Assembly: GCA_043806735.1 (NCBI GenBank)
Contig: JAZDGR010000105.1
Location: 9,816 to 73,815, forward strand
From: QYOJ01 sp043806735
GTDB lineage: Bacteria; Bacteroidota; Bacteroidia; Bacteroidales; FEN-979
Direction of reading: 5' to 3'
Length of the DNA stretch: 64,000 nt
The position numbers and the translations under genes were made by a program. Shown piece by piece: positions 1-8,851 of this stretch. How positions within the stretch are numbered: the stretch's first letter is position 1; each line of letters begins with the position of its first letter. A model generated the notes under the pieces. That model had not been told where the DNA came from. It searched no databases and was given only the letters and a program-made list of their open reading frames with translations.

Positions 1-2010
1 GTCGCGGTATCCCGAAAAGAATGCAATAGCCAGTGCAAATGAGAAGATCGCCACAAAAATGTTGAACATTCCGGTTTGCGCATACTGCGTACAGATCTTG
101 ACGACCTCTTTTGAAGTCTCCATAGAGGCCTTTTTTTCTGCATTTTCATCCAGACGGATGTTCTTTTTAATGTACTCAACCGCGCGATATGCCCCGGTTG
201 TAACCGCCTGGATAGAGGCTCCGGTGAACCAGTAGATCACAGCACCACCGGTCAGGAATCCAAGGATTGTATACGGATTTAGTACATTGAGGATCTGCTC
301 GGGTTCAATCCCGAAGTGTTTTTTAATGATCAGGATCAGGGAGAAGATCATAGTCGTGGCGCCTACCACGGCGGTCCCGATCAGTACGGGTTTTGCGGTG
401 GCTTTAAAGGTATTTCCGGCTCCGTCATTGGCTTCCAGAAGATGCTTGGCGTTCTCGAAATCAGGCTTGAACCCAAACTCTTTCTCAATCTCGGGGGAAA
501 CCTCGTGCTTATTCTCCTCAATCAGCGAAAGTTCATAGATCGATTGGGCATTGTCCGTTACAGGACCGTAACTGTCTACGGCAATAGTCACCGGCCCCAT
601 CCCCAAAAAGCCAAAAGCCACCAGCCCAAAAGCAAAAATAGAGGGGTAAATCATCATGGCATCCAATCCCGACTGACTGGTCACGAAAGCAATATACATC
701 AGGGCAAGGAAGACCATACCTTGCCAGAAAGCGCTGAAGTTCCCAGCAACGAGACCGGACAAAATATTCAGGGAAGCTCCTCCTTCGCTCGAAGCGGTCA
801 CCACTTCCTGGACATGTTTTGATTTCGGACTGGTAAATAGTTTGGTGAATTCGGGAATCAGCGCTGCACCAAGGGTACCGCAGCTGATGATGATGGATAG
901 GGTCAGCCATAAATTGTTTGGCAGGGCTCCCAGTTGCCAGTAGCTGGCCAGGAAGGTCACCACGATGGAGAAAATCGACGTGATCCAGACCAGGTTAGTA
1001 AGGGGTCGTTCAAAATCCAGATCCTCCTTTTTGTTGTATCTCGCCTGGCTGATCAATCGGTTGATATAAAAGGAACCGATGGAGGTGATCACCATCAGCA
1101 CACGCATGATGAAAATCCAGGTCAGCAGTTGCTGCTGGTACTCTTTGGTTGTTACGGCCAGCACAATGAAGGAAATTAGCGCAACTCCGGTTACGCCATA
1201 CGTTTCAAAACCGTCGGCCGTCGGGCCCACACTGTCGCCGGCGTTATCGCCCGTACAGTCAGCAATGACTCCCGGATTTCGCGGGTCGTCCTCCTTGATG
1301 CCGAAGACCACTTTCATCAGGTCAGATCCGATGTCCGCAATTTTCGTGAAAATCCCTCCGGCGATACGCAAGGCTGATGCAGCCAGTGATTCTCCGATCG
1401 CAAAGCCAATGAAACTGGCGCCGGCATAATCTCTGGGCACAAAAAGAAGAATGATCAGCATCATGATCAGCTCCACACAAATCAAAGCAACCCCGATGCT
1501 CATCCCTGCATCCAACGGAATGTTCAGGAGTTTCAAAGGCTTTCGCTCCAGCGAAGCGAATGCCATCCGGCTGTTGGCAAGCGTATTCATGCGGATGCCA
1601 AACCAGGCAACCCCGTATGACCCCAGGATGCCGATAACCGTCCAGCTCAGGATGAGGAGCACCCCTCCAAAAGAATTGTGCTGCAGGTACCCAAAGTAAA
1701 ATGCAATGCACAACCCAATGATCACAAATAGGATTACCAGAAATTTCCCTTGCTGGATCAGGTAAGTTTTGCAGGTCTCAAAGATCACTTTTGCAACGTC
1801 CAGCATCGATTGATGGGCTTTCAGTTTCTTTACCCGGGCATATTGATACCATCCGAATAACAGACCCAGTACGCAAACCAGGAATCCAAAATACAACAGG
1901 TTGTTCTGGGTTGTGGTCAGCTCGGGAATCACCAGATCCGCCTCTCCGGCTGTAGAGATAAAAGGCAACAGAATGGCCGCCAAAAATGTCGAAAATCGCT
2001 TCATATGCAT
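1..2010 (-). CDS. hppA: membrane-bound proton/sodium-translocating pyrophosphatase (3' end cut by window)
   Basis: Integral membrane pyrophosphatase that couples PPi hydrolysis to H+ or Na+ export. 670 codons are open from ATG 2010 (ATG 2004 is an alternative) to base 1; the C-terminus lies outside. Family motifs read clearly: GGIFTKIADIGSDLM, then EDDPRNP near residue 237, then IADCTGDNAGDSVGPTADGF. The last block differs from the canonical IADNVGDNVGD-GMGADL form, so this looks like the divergent subfamily known from Chlorobium and related bacteria. GNTFKATAK near residue 535 has Lys at the position that confers K+ independence (canonical K+-dependent enzymes have Ala). An N-terminal hydrophobic, signal-like segment precedes the core. 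H+ versus Na+ specificity is not decided by what is seen. The family call is firm; the subfamily is inferred. Confidence 0.95.
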   Translation of the reverse strand, partial: MHMKRFSTFLAAILLPFISTAGEADLVIPELTTTQNNLLYFGFLVCVLGLLFGWYQYARVKKLKAHQSMLDVAKVIFETCKTYLIQQGKFLVILFVIIGLCIAFYFGYLQHNSFGGVLLILSWTVIGILGSYGVAWFGIRMNTLANSRMAFASLERKPLKLLNIPLDAGMSIGVALICVELIMMLIILLFVPRDYAGASFIGFAIGESLAASALRIAGGIFTKIADIGSDLMKVVFGIKEDDPRNPGVIADCTGDNAGDSVGPTADGFETYGVTGVALISFIVLAVTTKEYQQQLLTWIFIMRVLMVITSIGSFYINRLISQARYNKKEDLDFERPLTNLVWITSIFSIVVTFLASYWQLGALPNNLWLTLSIIISCGTLGAALIPEFTKLFTSPKSKHVQEVVTASSEGGASLNILSGLVAGNFSAFWQGMVFLALMYIAFVTSQSGLDAMMIYPSIFAFGLVAFGFLGMGPVTIAVDSYGPVTDNAQSIYELSLIEENKHEVSPEIEKEFGFKPDFENAKHLLEANDGAGNTFKATAKPVLIGTAVVGATTMIFSLILIIKKHFGIEPEQILNVLNPYTILGFLTGGAVIYWFTGASIQAVTTGAYRAVEYIKKNIRLDENAEKKASMETSKEVVKICTQYAQTGMFNIFVAIFSFALAIAFFSGYRD

Positions 2011-2086
2011 GTATTTAACTTGCTGTAATTTATTTCAGCAAAAATAAAACATTTTTCAAAATCGTGAGGATTTTTTCCACAGTTGT

Positions 2087-2117
2087 TTGCCCGTTTGATA
2101 AAAATCACGTAGGTTTG
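2087..2117 (+). promoter_or_regulatory. Bacteroidota-type promoter of the DUF151-thyA-folA operon
   Basis: TTG at 2087-2089, 20 bp spacer, then TAGGTTTG at 2110-2117, fitting the TTG-N19/20-TAnnTTTG form. A start about 7 bp downstream leaves a short leader of about 9 bases before ATG 2133. Confidence 0.55.
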
Positions 2118-2132
2118 TGAAAAGGAAACCGG

Positions 2133-2735
2133 ATGGCTGAAATAGGGAAAATAAGGTTGGATATTATCGGGATGTCTTATAGCCAATCGCAAAGTGGTGC
2201 CTACGCGATCATTCTGGGAGAACGGGAAGGGAAACGAAGGCTTCCGATCATCATCGGTGGTTTCGAGGCGCAGGCCATCGCCATAGAGCTTGAAAAAATT
2301 AAAACCCCAAGGCCACTTACGCATGATCTTTTCAAATCGTTTGCCGAAACATTCAACATCGGAATTACCGAAGTCATCATAAACAAGTTCAGCGAAGGAG
2401 TTTTTTTTGCCGTGCTTATTTGTTCAGACGGAGAAACTGAACATGAGGTTGACTCCCGCACGTCCGATGCCATTGCCCTGGCCTTGCGTTTCAATTGCCC
2501 GGTTTACACCTACGAACATATTATGTTAGCTGCGGGAATTATTATGGAAGAGGAATCCCCGGAAGCCAAACCATCTGAATCGCAAAAGGATGCCCCTGAC
2601 ACGCCCGAAAAAGATTTTGCCGTCAACACCCTTTCCGAATTAAAGCAGTTACTGAAAAAAGCTGTGGAAAATGAGGAGTATGAAAAAGCTTCCGCCATCC
2701 GCGATGAGATCAACAAACGGAAAAGGGAAACCTAG
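2133..2735 (+). CDS. bifunctional nuclease family protein (DUF151) with C-terminal UVR motif
   Basis: 200 aa. Residues 1-135 match the bifunctional nuclease/DUF151 fold (start MAEIGKIRLDIIGMSYSQSQ, then LPIIIGGFEAQAIAIELE and RTSDAIALALRFNCPVY). Residues about 168-197 form a UvrB/UvrC-type helical hairpin (LKQLLKKAVENEEYEKASAI RDEI), joined by an acidic/proline linker. DUF151+UVR is a known arrangement in Bacteroidota. Relatives have DNase/RNase activity, but the cellular role is unclear and the UVR motif suggests a protein partner. It is the first gene of an operon with thyA 19 bp downstream, and has its own promoter. Confidence 0.88.
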   Translation: MAEIGKIRLDIIGMSYSQSQSGAYAIILGEREGKRRLPIIIGGFEAQAIAIELEKIKTPRPLTHDLFKSFAETFNIGITEVIINKFSEGVFFAVLICSDGETEHEVDSRTSDAIALALRFNCPVYTYEHIMLAAGIIMEEESPEAKPSESQKDAPDTPEKDFAVNTLSELKQLLKKAVENEEYEKASAIRDEINKRKRET

Positions 2736-2754
2736 ATGACCTCCGGTACCAACC

Positions 2755-3549
2755 ATGAAACAATACCTCGACCTTCTTGAGTTTGTTCTGAAATCCGGTG
2801 CCACCAAATCCGACCGCACGGGAACAGGAACCATCAGTGTTTTTGGCTATCAGATGCGATTTGACCTGCAGGAAGGATTCCCGGTTATGACCACGAAAAA
2901 ACTCCATTTGCGCTCCATCATTCATGAGCTTTTGTGGTTCTTAAAAGGCGAAACCAATATCCGGTATCTTCACGAGAACAAAGTGACTATCTGGGATGAA
3001 TGGGCCGATGAACAGGGTGAACTCGGTCATATCTACGGATACCAGTGGAGGTCCTGGCCGAAAGCTGATCACACCCATGTCGACCAGATATCCCGTGTAG
3101 TGGAATCTATTAAAAATATCCCGGATTCACGCAGGCATATCGTGTCTGCCTGGAATGTAGGGGAGATTGATCAGATGGCATTGCCTCCCTGCCACCTTAT
3201 GTTTCAGTTTTATGTAGCCGACGGGAAACTTTCCTGTCAGATGTACCAGCGAAGCTGTGATATTTTTCTGGGAGTTCCTTTTAATATTGCCTCATATGCC
3301 TTGCTGACTATGATGATGGCCCAGGTGACTGGATTGACTCCCGGGGATTTTGTTCATACTCTGGGTGATGCTCACATATACCTGAATCACATTGAGCAGG
3401 TAAAACTTCAGCTGACCCGGAAACCCTATCCGTTACCCGTAATGAAAATCAACCCCGATGTGAAACACATCCTGGATTTCAAGTTTGAGGATTTCGAGCT
3501 GCTCAATTACCAGTCACATCCCCATATCAAAGGCGAAATCTCGGTTTAA
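2755..3549 (+). CDS. thyA: thymidylate synthase
   Basis: Makes dTMP from dUMP using methylene-tetrahydrofolate, releasing dihydrofolate. At 264 aa it equals the E. coli enzyme in length, and the catalytic Cys of LPPCHLMFQF falls at residue 146 as in E. coli. Other motifs: DRTGTGT (residues 20-26), ELLWFLKGETN, RRHIVSAWN (126-134), QRSCDIFLGVPFNIASYALL and GDAHIYLNH. It lies 19 bp after the DUF151 gene and 9 bp before folA, which recycles its product, so synthase and reductase are co-expressed. Cytosolic. Confidence 0.98.
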   Translation: MKQYLDLLEFVLKSGATKSDRTGTGTISVFGYQMRFDLQEGFPVMTTKKLHLRSIIHELLWFLKGETNIRYLHENKVTIWDEWADEQGELGHIYGYQWRSWPKADHTHVDQISRVVESIKNIPDSRRHIVSAWNVGEIDQMALPPCHLMFQFYVADGKLSCQMYQRSCDIFLGVPFNIASYALLTMMMAQVTGLTPGDFVHTLGDAHIYLNHIEQVKLQLTRKPYPLPVMKINPDVKHILDFKFEDFELLNYQSHPHIKGEISV

Positions 3550-3558
3550 TCTGTTGAC

Positions 3559-4050
3559 ATGATCTCTATTATTGTAGCTGTTGCCGAAAATAATGCCATT
3601 GGGAAAAACAACGACCTTCTCTGGCACATTCCCGAAGATTTAAAGCGGTTTAAAAGAATCACATCTGGCCACACCGTGTTGATGGGGAAACGTACCTGGG
3701 AATCGCTTCCTGTTCACCCGCTCCCAAACCGGAGGAATATTGTAATTACCGACAACCCTGAGGATGTGTTTCCGGGCGCTGAAAGTGCTACCTCCATTGA
3801 AACTGCATTAAACCTGATAGACCCGGAGGATGAAAATTTTGTAATCGGTGGAGCCTCCATCTACCTGCAATTTTTTCCCCTCTGCGACCGGCTTTACCTG
3901 ACAAAAGTGTACAAAATATTTAAAGGGGATGTCTTCTTCCCGGAACTGAATTTGCTTGAATGGGAGAGAATCTCTCGGGATGATTATCCTCCCGATGAAC
4001 ACAACGATTTCGGCTATACATATTACATATTCGATCGCCTCCGACCCTGA
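3559..4050 (+). CDS. folA: dihydrofolate reductase
   Basis: 163 aa, NADPH-dependent reduction of dihydrofolate to tetrahydrofolate. The start MISIIVAVAENNAIG, Trp22 and the catalytic acid Asp27 in LLWHIPEDLKRFK align without gaps to E. coli DHFR. Also visible are VLMGKRTWESLP (cofactor and substrate site) and FVIGGASIYLQF (GG of the NADPH site). It follows thyA by 9 bp and closes the folate cycle that ThyA drains. The operon ends here; a heptanucleotide repeat follows. Confidence 0.98.
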   Translation: MISIIVAVAENNAIGKNNDLLWHIPEDLKRFKRITSGHTVLMGKRTWESLPVHPLPNRRNIVITDNPEDVFPGAESATSIETALNLIDPEDENFVIGGASIYLQFFPLCDRLYLTKVYKIFKGDVFFPELNLLEWERISRDDYPPDEHNDFGYTYYIFDRLRP

Positions 4051-4089
4051 ACCCTACTATCCCATCCGGAATCTTCTTTACCCCCTCGC

Positions 4090-4124
4090 ATCCCACGTCT
4101 TACGTCTCACGTCTTACGTTTCTC
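4090..4124 (+). repeat. heptanucleotide tandem repeat, locus A
   Basis: Seven-base units in phase: atcccac, gtcttac, gtctcac, gtcttac, gtttctc. The complementary units (gtaagac, gtgagac) recur upstream of argF at 56087-56135. The array lies between folA and the convergent leftward gene and supplies that gene's stop codon (4107-4109) and its last few codons. Confidence 0.75.
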
Positions 4125-5405
4125 TTTCCTTGCCGCCGGGAACAGGATGTTATTTAATATCAACCTGTATCCGGGGGAATTCGGATGAAGATTGAGGTCG
4201 GTTGGCGGATCTCCAACCAGGTGCTGGTAATCCTCCGGATCGTGTCCGCCCAGGAATGTCCAGGTCCCCTTGCCAAAATCCCCATGGATATACCGTACTT
4301 CATTCAGCGATCTATTCTCGCCCATGATCAGGACCGATGGCTTCAGAACCTGTTTATTGAAGGCTGTGGTCTGCCCCATAAATCCCGTGATAATGGTTTC
4401 GTGATCCTGACATAGCATGGTCGGAACCGGATCCCATTTTGCCGAAAATTCAAAAAGAGAAAATAGGTCATTTTTCTGGGTCATCGTACGTGGTCTGGTT
4501 TCCGTCACATCAATGGACGAAATCTCATACTCATAAGGATTCATGCTGATGGTGAAGTCTTGAAACGCAAAACATTTGGAATAATCCAGCTTGTTCTGGG
4601 CATCCGGATCGGGCGGATCGCCGTCAAATACAATATCGCAAAGGTCCACCCCCTCAGCCGCCAGCGCAACATCGTAACTATCCGGGGCCGAGCACATGGA
4701 AAACAGGTATCCTCCACCGGCAACAAAATTCCTGATTTTCTTCGCTGTCTCAAGCTTCATCTGCGACACTTTTTGATATCCGAGTTTCCGTGCCAGTTCT
4801 TCATTGATTCGTACATCCTCCTGATACCAGGCATAGCCTTTGTATGCAGCCCAGAACTTTCCGTATTGTCCGGTAAAATCTTCGTGATGCAGATGTAGCC
4901 AGTCATAAAGGGGAAGCACGCCGGCGTGAATCTCTTCATCATAGACAACATCGTATGGAATCTCAGCATAGGTAAGCACAAGGGTCACCGCGTCATCCCA
5001 GGGTTGTTTGTTTTTAGGGGAATAAACTGCAATCCTCGGAGCTTTGTGTAGTTTGACCGTTTCCATGTTAACCTGTGGATCCGCAATTTCAAGAAGGATT
5101 GCACTTGCCTGTCCATCACTGATAACCTGGGAGGATACTCCCCTTATCTGACATTCTTGCTCGATCTGTGTGTTATAGGGAATCAGAAAACTGCCACCCC
5201 GGTAATTCAGCAACCAGCTGACCTCAAAGTTCTGTTGCAAAACCCAGTAGGCTACCCCATAGGCTTTCAGGTGGTCCTTCTGCCTGTTATCCATAGGGAT
5301 AACCAGGTAGGCTCCGCGGGAAAAAAAAGGCAAAGTAAATAGGCAAAAAAGAAAGACTGTCAGTGGAATTCTAAAACGGGATGCCATTCGGGTCACTCTC
5401 ATCAT
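4107..5405 (-). CDS. secreted protein with class I glutamine amidotransferase-like fold, function unknown
   Basis: 432 aa (ATG 5405; ATGs at 5402 and 5387 also fit). An N-terminal signal peptide is likely (RIPLTVFLFCLFTLPFFSRG). The mature start, YLVIPMDNRQKDHLKAYG, is a recognisable Bacteroidota family whose members often carry the database label asparagine synthetase B. I see none of that enzyme's features (no Cys2 nucleophile, no synthase PP-loop), so the label is doubtful. NFVAGGGYLFSMCSAPDSYD near residue 230 and FLGGHDPEDY near 390 resemble the GATase1-like/ThuA-like fold, with a possible nucleophilic Cys in the first. Its start overlaps the end of dnaB by 35 bp. The last codons (KRKT, stop) lie inside a heptanucleotide repeat. 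Confidence 0.75.
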   Translation of the reverse strand: MMRVTRMASRFRIPLTVFLFCLFTLPFFSRGAYLVIPMDNRQKDHLKAYGVAYWVLQQNFEVSWLLNYRGGSFLIPYNTQIEQECQIRGVSSQVISDGQASAILLEIADPQVNMETVKLHKAPRIAVYSPKNKQPWDDAVTLVLTYAEIPYDVVYDEEIHAGVLPLYDWLHLHHEDFTGQYGKFWAAYKGYAWYQEDVRINEELARKLGYQKVSQMKLETAKKIRNFVAGGGYLFSMCSAPDSYDVALAAEGVDLCDIVFDGDPPDPDAQNKLDYSKCFAFQDFTISMNPYEYEISSIDVTETRPRTMTQKNDLFSLFEFSAKWDPVPTMLCQDHETIITGFMGQTTAFNKQVLKPSVLIMGENRSLNEVRYIHGDFGKGTWTFLGGHDPEDYQHLVGDPPTDLNLHPNSPGYRLILNNILFPAARKEKRKT

Positions 5406-6954
5406 GTTCTATCTCATCCATTCTCGACATTACATTGCGAGTCCTCACTGCACCATCAAACGATGTTCCGGAATGGATATTATCCGCATAGGCATATTCT
5501 TCCTGGTAGTCAATGAATTTGGCATACCTGGCAACAAATCGCAGTTTGATATCTTTGATTGCCCCGGTCCGGTTCTTTGCAATACTGATTTCCGCAAGTC
5601 CTGCCGTGGATTCCCCTTTCTCATCCACGTCAATCTTGTAATATTCTGGTCGGTAAATAAACAAGACCATATCGGCATCCTGCTCGATGGAACCGGATTC
5701 CCGCAGGTCGGAAAGGATCGGTTTTTTTGTACCCCCTCGTTTCTCTACTTCACGGCTTAGCTGGGATAATGCAATGATGGGTACGTTAAGCTCTTTCGCC
5801 AGTGCTTTGAGGGATCTGGAAATACTGCTGATCTCCTGTTCCCGGTTGCCTTTGTGTTCGGCGCCTCCCTGCATCAGTTGCAGGTAATCGAGAACGATCA
5901 TCTCGATGGCGTGCTGCTGTTTTAACCGCCTGCTTTTCGCACGTAATTCAAAAATGGACAGGGCAGGAGTATCATCAATGAACAAAGGGGCATCGATCAA
6001 ATGAGAGACTTTGCTGTTCAGCAGGTTCCACTCGTCATTGCCGAGAGTCCCTTTTTTCAGCTTTTCGGCAGGAATCCCGGTTTCACTGGCAATTAGCCGG
6101 GTGACAAGCGACACAGCCGACATTTCCAGGGAAAAGACAGCCACTGGCTTATTGAACACGACAGCTGCATTCCGTGCCATGGTAAGAGCGAGTGCAGTTT
6201 TCCCCATGCCGGGACGGGACGCCAGAATTGCCAGGTCTGCTTTTTGCCAGCCTCCGGTAATACGGTCAAGTTCCGTAAATCCCGAACCGACCCCGCGAAG
6301 CTGGCCATCGTGTTTCCGTCCGGCAGCAATCTCCTGGATTGCTTCTTTGACCAGGGTTTGCATGGAACGATAGGTTCTTCTCAGGCTGTTTTCACTGATG
6401 TAAAACAGATTATTTTCTGCTTTATCAAGAAGATCAAATACATCAGTCGTGTCTTCATAGGCATCTTTGATGATGTCGGATGAAATACGGATCAGTTCCC
6501 GCTGGATATATTTCTGTAGTAAAATATGCGCATGATACTCGATATTTGCAGCAGAGGCAACCCGGTTTGTCAGCATCGTTATGTAATACGGACCTCCGAC
6601 AAGGTCCAGCTCTCCGCTCTTACGGAGAGCTTCAGTCACAGTAAGAATATCGACAGGTTCCGTACTGGCAAATAATTTCCGAATAGCTGAGAATATGATC
6701 TGATGGGCCTCTTTGTAAAAGATCTCCGGTTTCAGGATCTCAATTACTTCCGTAAGAGGATCTTTTTCAAGCATCATGGCACCGAGGACAGCCTCCTCAA
6801 GATCGATTGCCTGAGGGGGAACTTTCCCGTGATCAATAAACAATTCCGAAACAAGGTTTTTTCTCGTTCTCTTTCTGCCTACTCGCTGGGCATCATGCAG
6901 CTGCTTTTTATCCTGACCCAGCGGATCAGGTCCTTCAGGTCTCATTTCTTCCAT
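5371..6954 (-). CDS. dnaB: replicative DNA helicase DnaB
   Basis: Hexameric helicase that unwinds DNA at the replication fork. 527 aa from ATG 6954; a longer reading from TTG 7017 is open but abuts the upstream stop and adds an unlikely tail. N-terminal DnaB_N domain (VPPQAIDLEEAVLGAMMLE). RecA-like core with Walker A ASRPGMGKTALAL at about residues 245-257, Walker B MIVLDYLQLM, and the C-terminal DLRESGSIEQDADMVLFIYR arginine-finger region. No intein. A TATTTTTG box sits 4 bp before the ATG, so the transcript may be leaderless. It overlaps the next gene (secreted protein) by up to 35 bp. Confidence 0.97.
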   Translation of the reverse strand: MEEMRPEGPDPLGQDKKQLHDAQRVGRKRTRKNLVSELFIDHGKVPPQAIDLEEAVLGAMMLEKDPLTEVIEILKPEIFYKEAHQIIFSAIRKLFASTEPVDILTVTEALRKSGELDLVGGPYYITMLTNRVASAANIEYHAHILLQKYIQRELIRISSDIIKDAYEDTTDVFDLLDKAENNLFYISENSLRRTYRSMQTLVKEAIQEIAAGRKHDGQLRGVGSGFTELDRITGGWQKADLAILASRPGMGKTALALTMARNAAVVFNKPVAVFSLEMSAVSLVTRLIASETGIPAEKLKKGTLGNDEWNLLNSKVSHLIDAPLFIDDTPALSIFELRAKSRRLKQQHAIEMIVLDYLQLMQGGAEHKGNREQEISSISRSLKALAKELNVPIIALSQLSREVEKRGGTKKPILSDLRESGSIEQDADMVLFIYRPEYYKIDVDEKGESTAGLAEISIAKNRTGAIKDIKLRFVARYAKFIDYQEEYAYADNIHSGTSFDGAVRTRNVMSRMDEIEHDESDPNGIPF

Positions 6955-7017
6955 GATCCAAAAATAATCTTTCCGGGAAAGGAATCTTCCAAAAGGATAG
7001 ATTTTATTTATTAACAA

Positions 7018-8295
7018 TCAGAAACTGAAGGCGAGCTGAATACTCAGCCACTTGTGCCACCATCCATTCTGAAATTCCGGACTCAGCAGGAATTGTTCTC
7101 CTTTGATCTGAATGCCGCCATAACTGACTATCAATCCAGCCGATCCTTCCAGAATCAACCTGTTGAGGTCAGCTGAAGGAATGGTATAAGAGCTGGAGCG
7201 GTTGAATAACCCGCCTTGAAGTGTCGCATCGTAAGCAACAAATCGTCCCTTAAAGTCAAAAAATAAGTAACATTGGAAATTCCTGGTTTTTCGTTGCAGG
7301 TTAAGGGCTCGTTTGGAAAAGAAAAGCTGATCAAAATAAGGATTAAACAAACCGGCCCTCAGATAGACACCGCCTGAAATATTGGTAAAGACAGTACCCA
7401 GGATTCCTGACGAATGCAAATTGATCTCACAATTCCGGCTCGTCAAAATCCCTTTCTCTAGGGACGCGGAATAATTCAGTAACAAATCATTCTGGATCTG
7501 GTATTCCCAACCCAACGGTTCGTTATTTTGAGGAGTGCTGTTATGAAACGAAACCTGTAATGCTCCACCAAGGGAAGAAGGCCCGAGAATCCCAAGCTGA
7601 AGTTCACTGGATTGCCTCAGTTTTTTCTCGGCATCATTGCTGATCTTAAAGGTGCCAAAGTAAAGGATCCCAGCGTACGGCCGATCCCCCTTAAGAATAC
7701 CACCTTTTAACGTCGTCGAGGGAGTGTAAATATTCTGAACGACGTTGATCCCGTAATAGTTGATACATTGCCTCCAGTAAGGGATCATTAGATAATTCAA
7801 AGGGTTGTTCCGGAATCCCGGTCCGATAAATTCTACCCTAAGTCCACTGGTAAAGAATCTGTCAGTGTAATCGAAAATATCATTATCAAACTGGATGGTT
7901 AGATATTTTTCATGACTGAGCGTAATCATGGAAGTATAAGGACCGTTTTCGATATAAGATAAAAGGAACTTTTTGTTTACCGGCTCACGAAGATCCAGAT
8001 CCAAGGTTCGGAGAGCTTCCAGCCTGCAGGAAAAGTCTGTATCTTCAGGAGCCCTCTTCCCCGGAATAATCGACGGAATCCTGGAATCAGATGTAGCTGG
8101 TTTCAACGATATCAAAGAGGCTTCCCGGATTGTGCCCGGCCTCGATCTGAAGGATAGGGGATGAACGGATCCTTTCGATGACCGAGTGACTGTTTTTTTA
8201 TCCTGGGTGGCAAACTGGCGTCGTTTGACGGGTTCGCGGGAAGTACATCCTGCTCCCACAAGGAAGATCATACTGATGATAACCAACCGATTCAT
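7018..8295 (-). CDS. LpxR-like lipid A deacylase (DUF2219) lipoprotein
   Basis: 425 aa. A lipoprotein signal with lipobox LVGAGC (Cys about residue 17) is followed by a low-conservation spacer, then from about residue 125 the LpxR/DUF2219 barrel: TIQFDNDIFDYTDRFFTSGLR, GDRPYAGILYFGTF, ELQLGILGPSSLGG, the catalytic-region His in QVSFHNSTPQNNEPLGWEYQ, and a terminal aromatic strand (LSIQLAFSF). LpxR enzymes remove the 3'-acyloxyacyl group of lipid A at the outer membrane. The lipoprotein signal and the 120-residue N-terminal extension are unusual for LpxR. It lies just upstream of dnaB, with lpxK about 0.5 kb away. Confidence 0.82.
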   Translation of the reverse strand: MNRLVIISMIFLVGAGCTSREPVKRRQFATQDKKTVTRSSKGSVHPLSFRSRPGTIREASLISLKPATSDSRIPSIIPGKRAPEDTDFSCRLEALRTLDLDLREPVNKKFLLSYIENGPYTSMITLSHEKYLTIQFDNDIFDYTDRFFTSGLRVEFIGPGFRNNPLNYLMIPYWRQCINYYGINVVQNIYTPSTTLKGGILKGDRPYAGILYFGTFKISNDAEKKLRQSSELQLGILGPSSLGGALQVSFHNSTPQNNEPLGWEYQIQNDLLLNYSASLEKGILTSRNCEINLHSSGILGTVFTNISGGVYLRAGLFNPYFDQLFFSKRALNLQRKTRNFQCYLFFDFKGRFVAYDATLQGGLFNRSSSYTIPSADLNRLILEGSAGLIVSYGGIQIKGEQFLLSPEFQNGWWHKWLSIQLAFSF

Positions 8296-8371
8296 AATCT
8301 ACTTGCAAATGTACGTATTCCCTGATAATTAGGTTGCTGATAATTTGCGTATATTAGCTTGTGAATACGGT

Positions 8372-8851
8372 ATGATGAAATCCTTTATTACGGGTTTGAT
8401 ATTAGTCCTGACTGTCACCAGCTATGCACAGAAAATCTTGGTGGTGGAAAAGATTGGGAGAGGAAGGTGGTTTTCATATAAAGAAGGTGACAATATCAGA
8501 CTGGAGACGAAAAAGGACAAATTCCATTTTTCAGACCAGATCACCCGGATAACTGATTCTTCAATTATTTTGGGAGGGTACTCACGGATTTCCCTGGCAG
8601 ATATTCTTTACGTGGATAAAGTATATAAAAACCGGAAGGCGAATGGACGGTTGCTGATCATTGCGGGAGGTTTGTCCATTGGAATTAGCTCATTCAACCA
8701 TAGGCTTAACAACCAACCGGTTATTGACCCGGTTTTTCTGTCAGTAGGGGTAGCGATTTCCTCTCTGGGGCTCCTATGGTACTCCCTGGCAAAACGAAAA
8801 TACCACATCGGAAATAAATGGAAACTCAAAGTACTTGATTATTCCTTTTAA
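8372..8851 (+). CDS. hypothetical protein with signal peptide and a C-terminal membrane segment
   Basis: About 159 aa from ATG 8372 (ATG 8375 equally good); the reading upstream begins at a TTG and adds nine implausible residues. A signal peptide (KSFITGLILVLTVTSYAQ) is followed by a small predicted beta-rich domain (GDNIRLETKK to ISLADILYVDKV) and one or two hydrophobic segments (LLIIAGGLSIGI, PVFLSVGVAISSLGLLWYSLA). I do not recognise a named family. A similar layout occurs in many Bacteroidota envelope proteins. The 3' end overlaps the convergent lpxK by 26 bp. Confidence 0.7.
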   Translation: MMKSFITGLILVLTVTSYAQKILVVEKIGRGRWFSYKEGDNIRLETKKDKFHFSDQITRITDSSIILGGYSRISLADILYVDKVYKNRKANGRLLIIAGGLSIGISSFNHRLNNQPVIDPVFLSVGVAISSLGLLWYSLAKRKYHIGNKWKLKVLDYSF

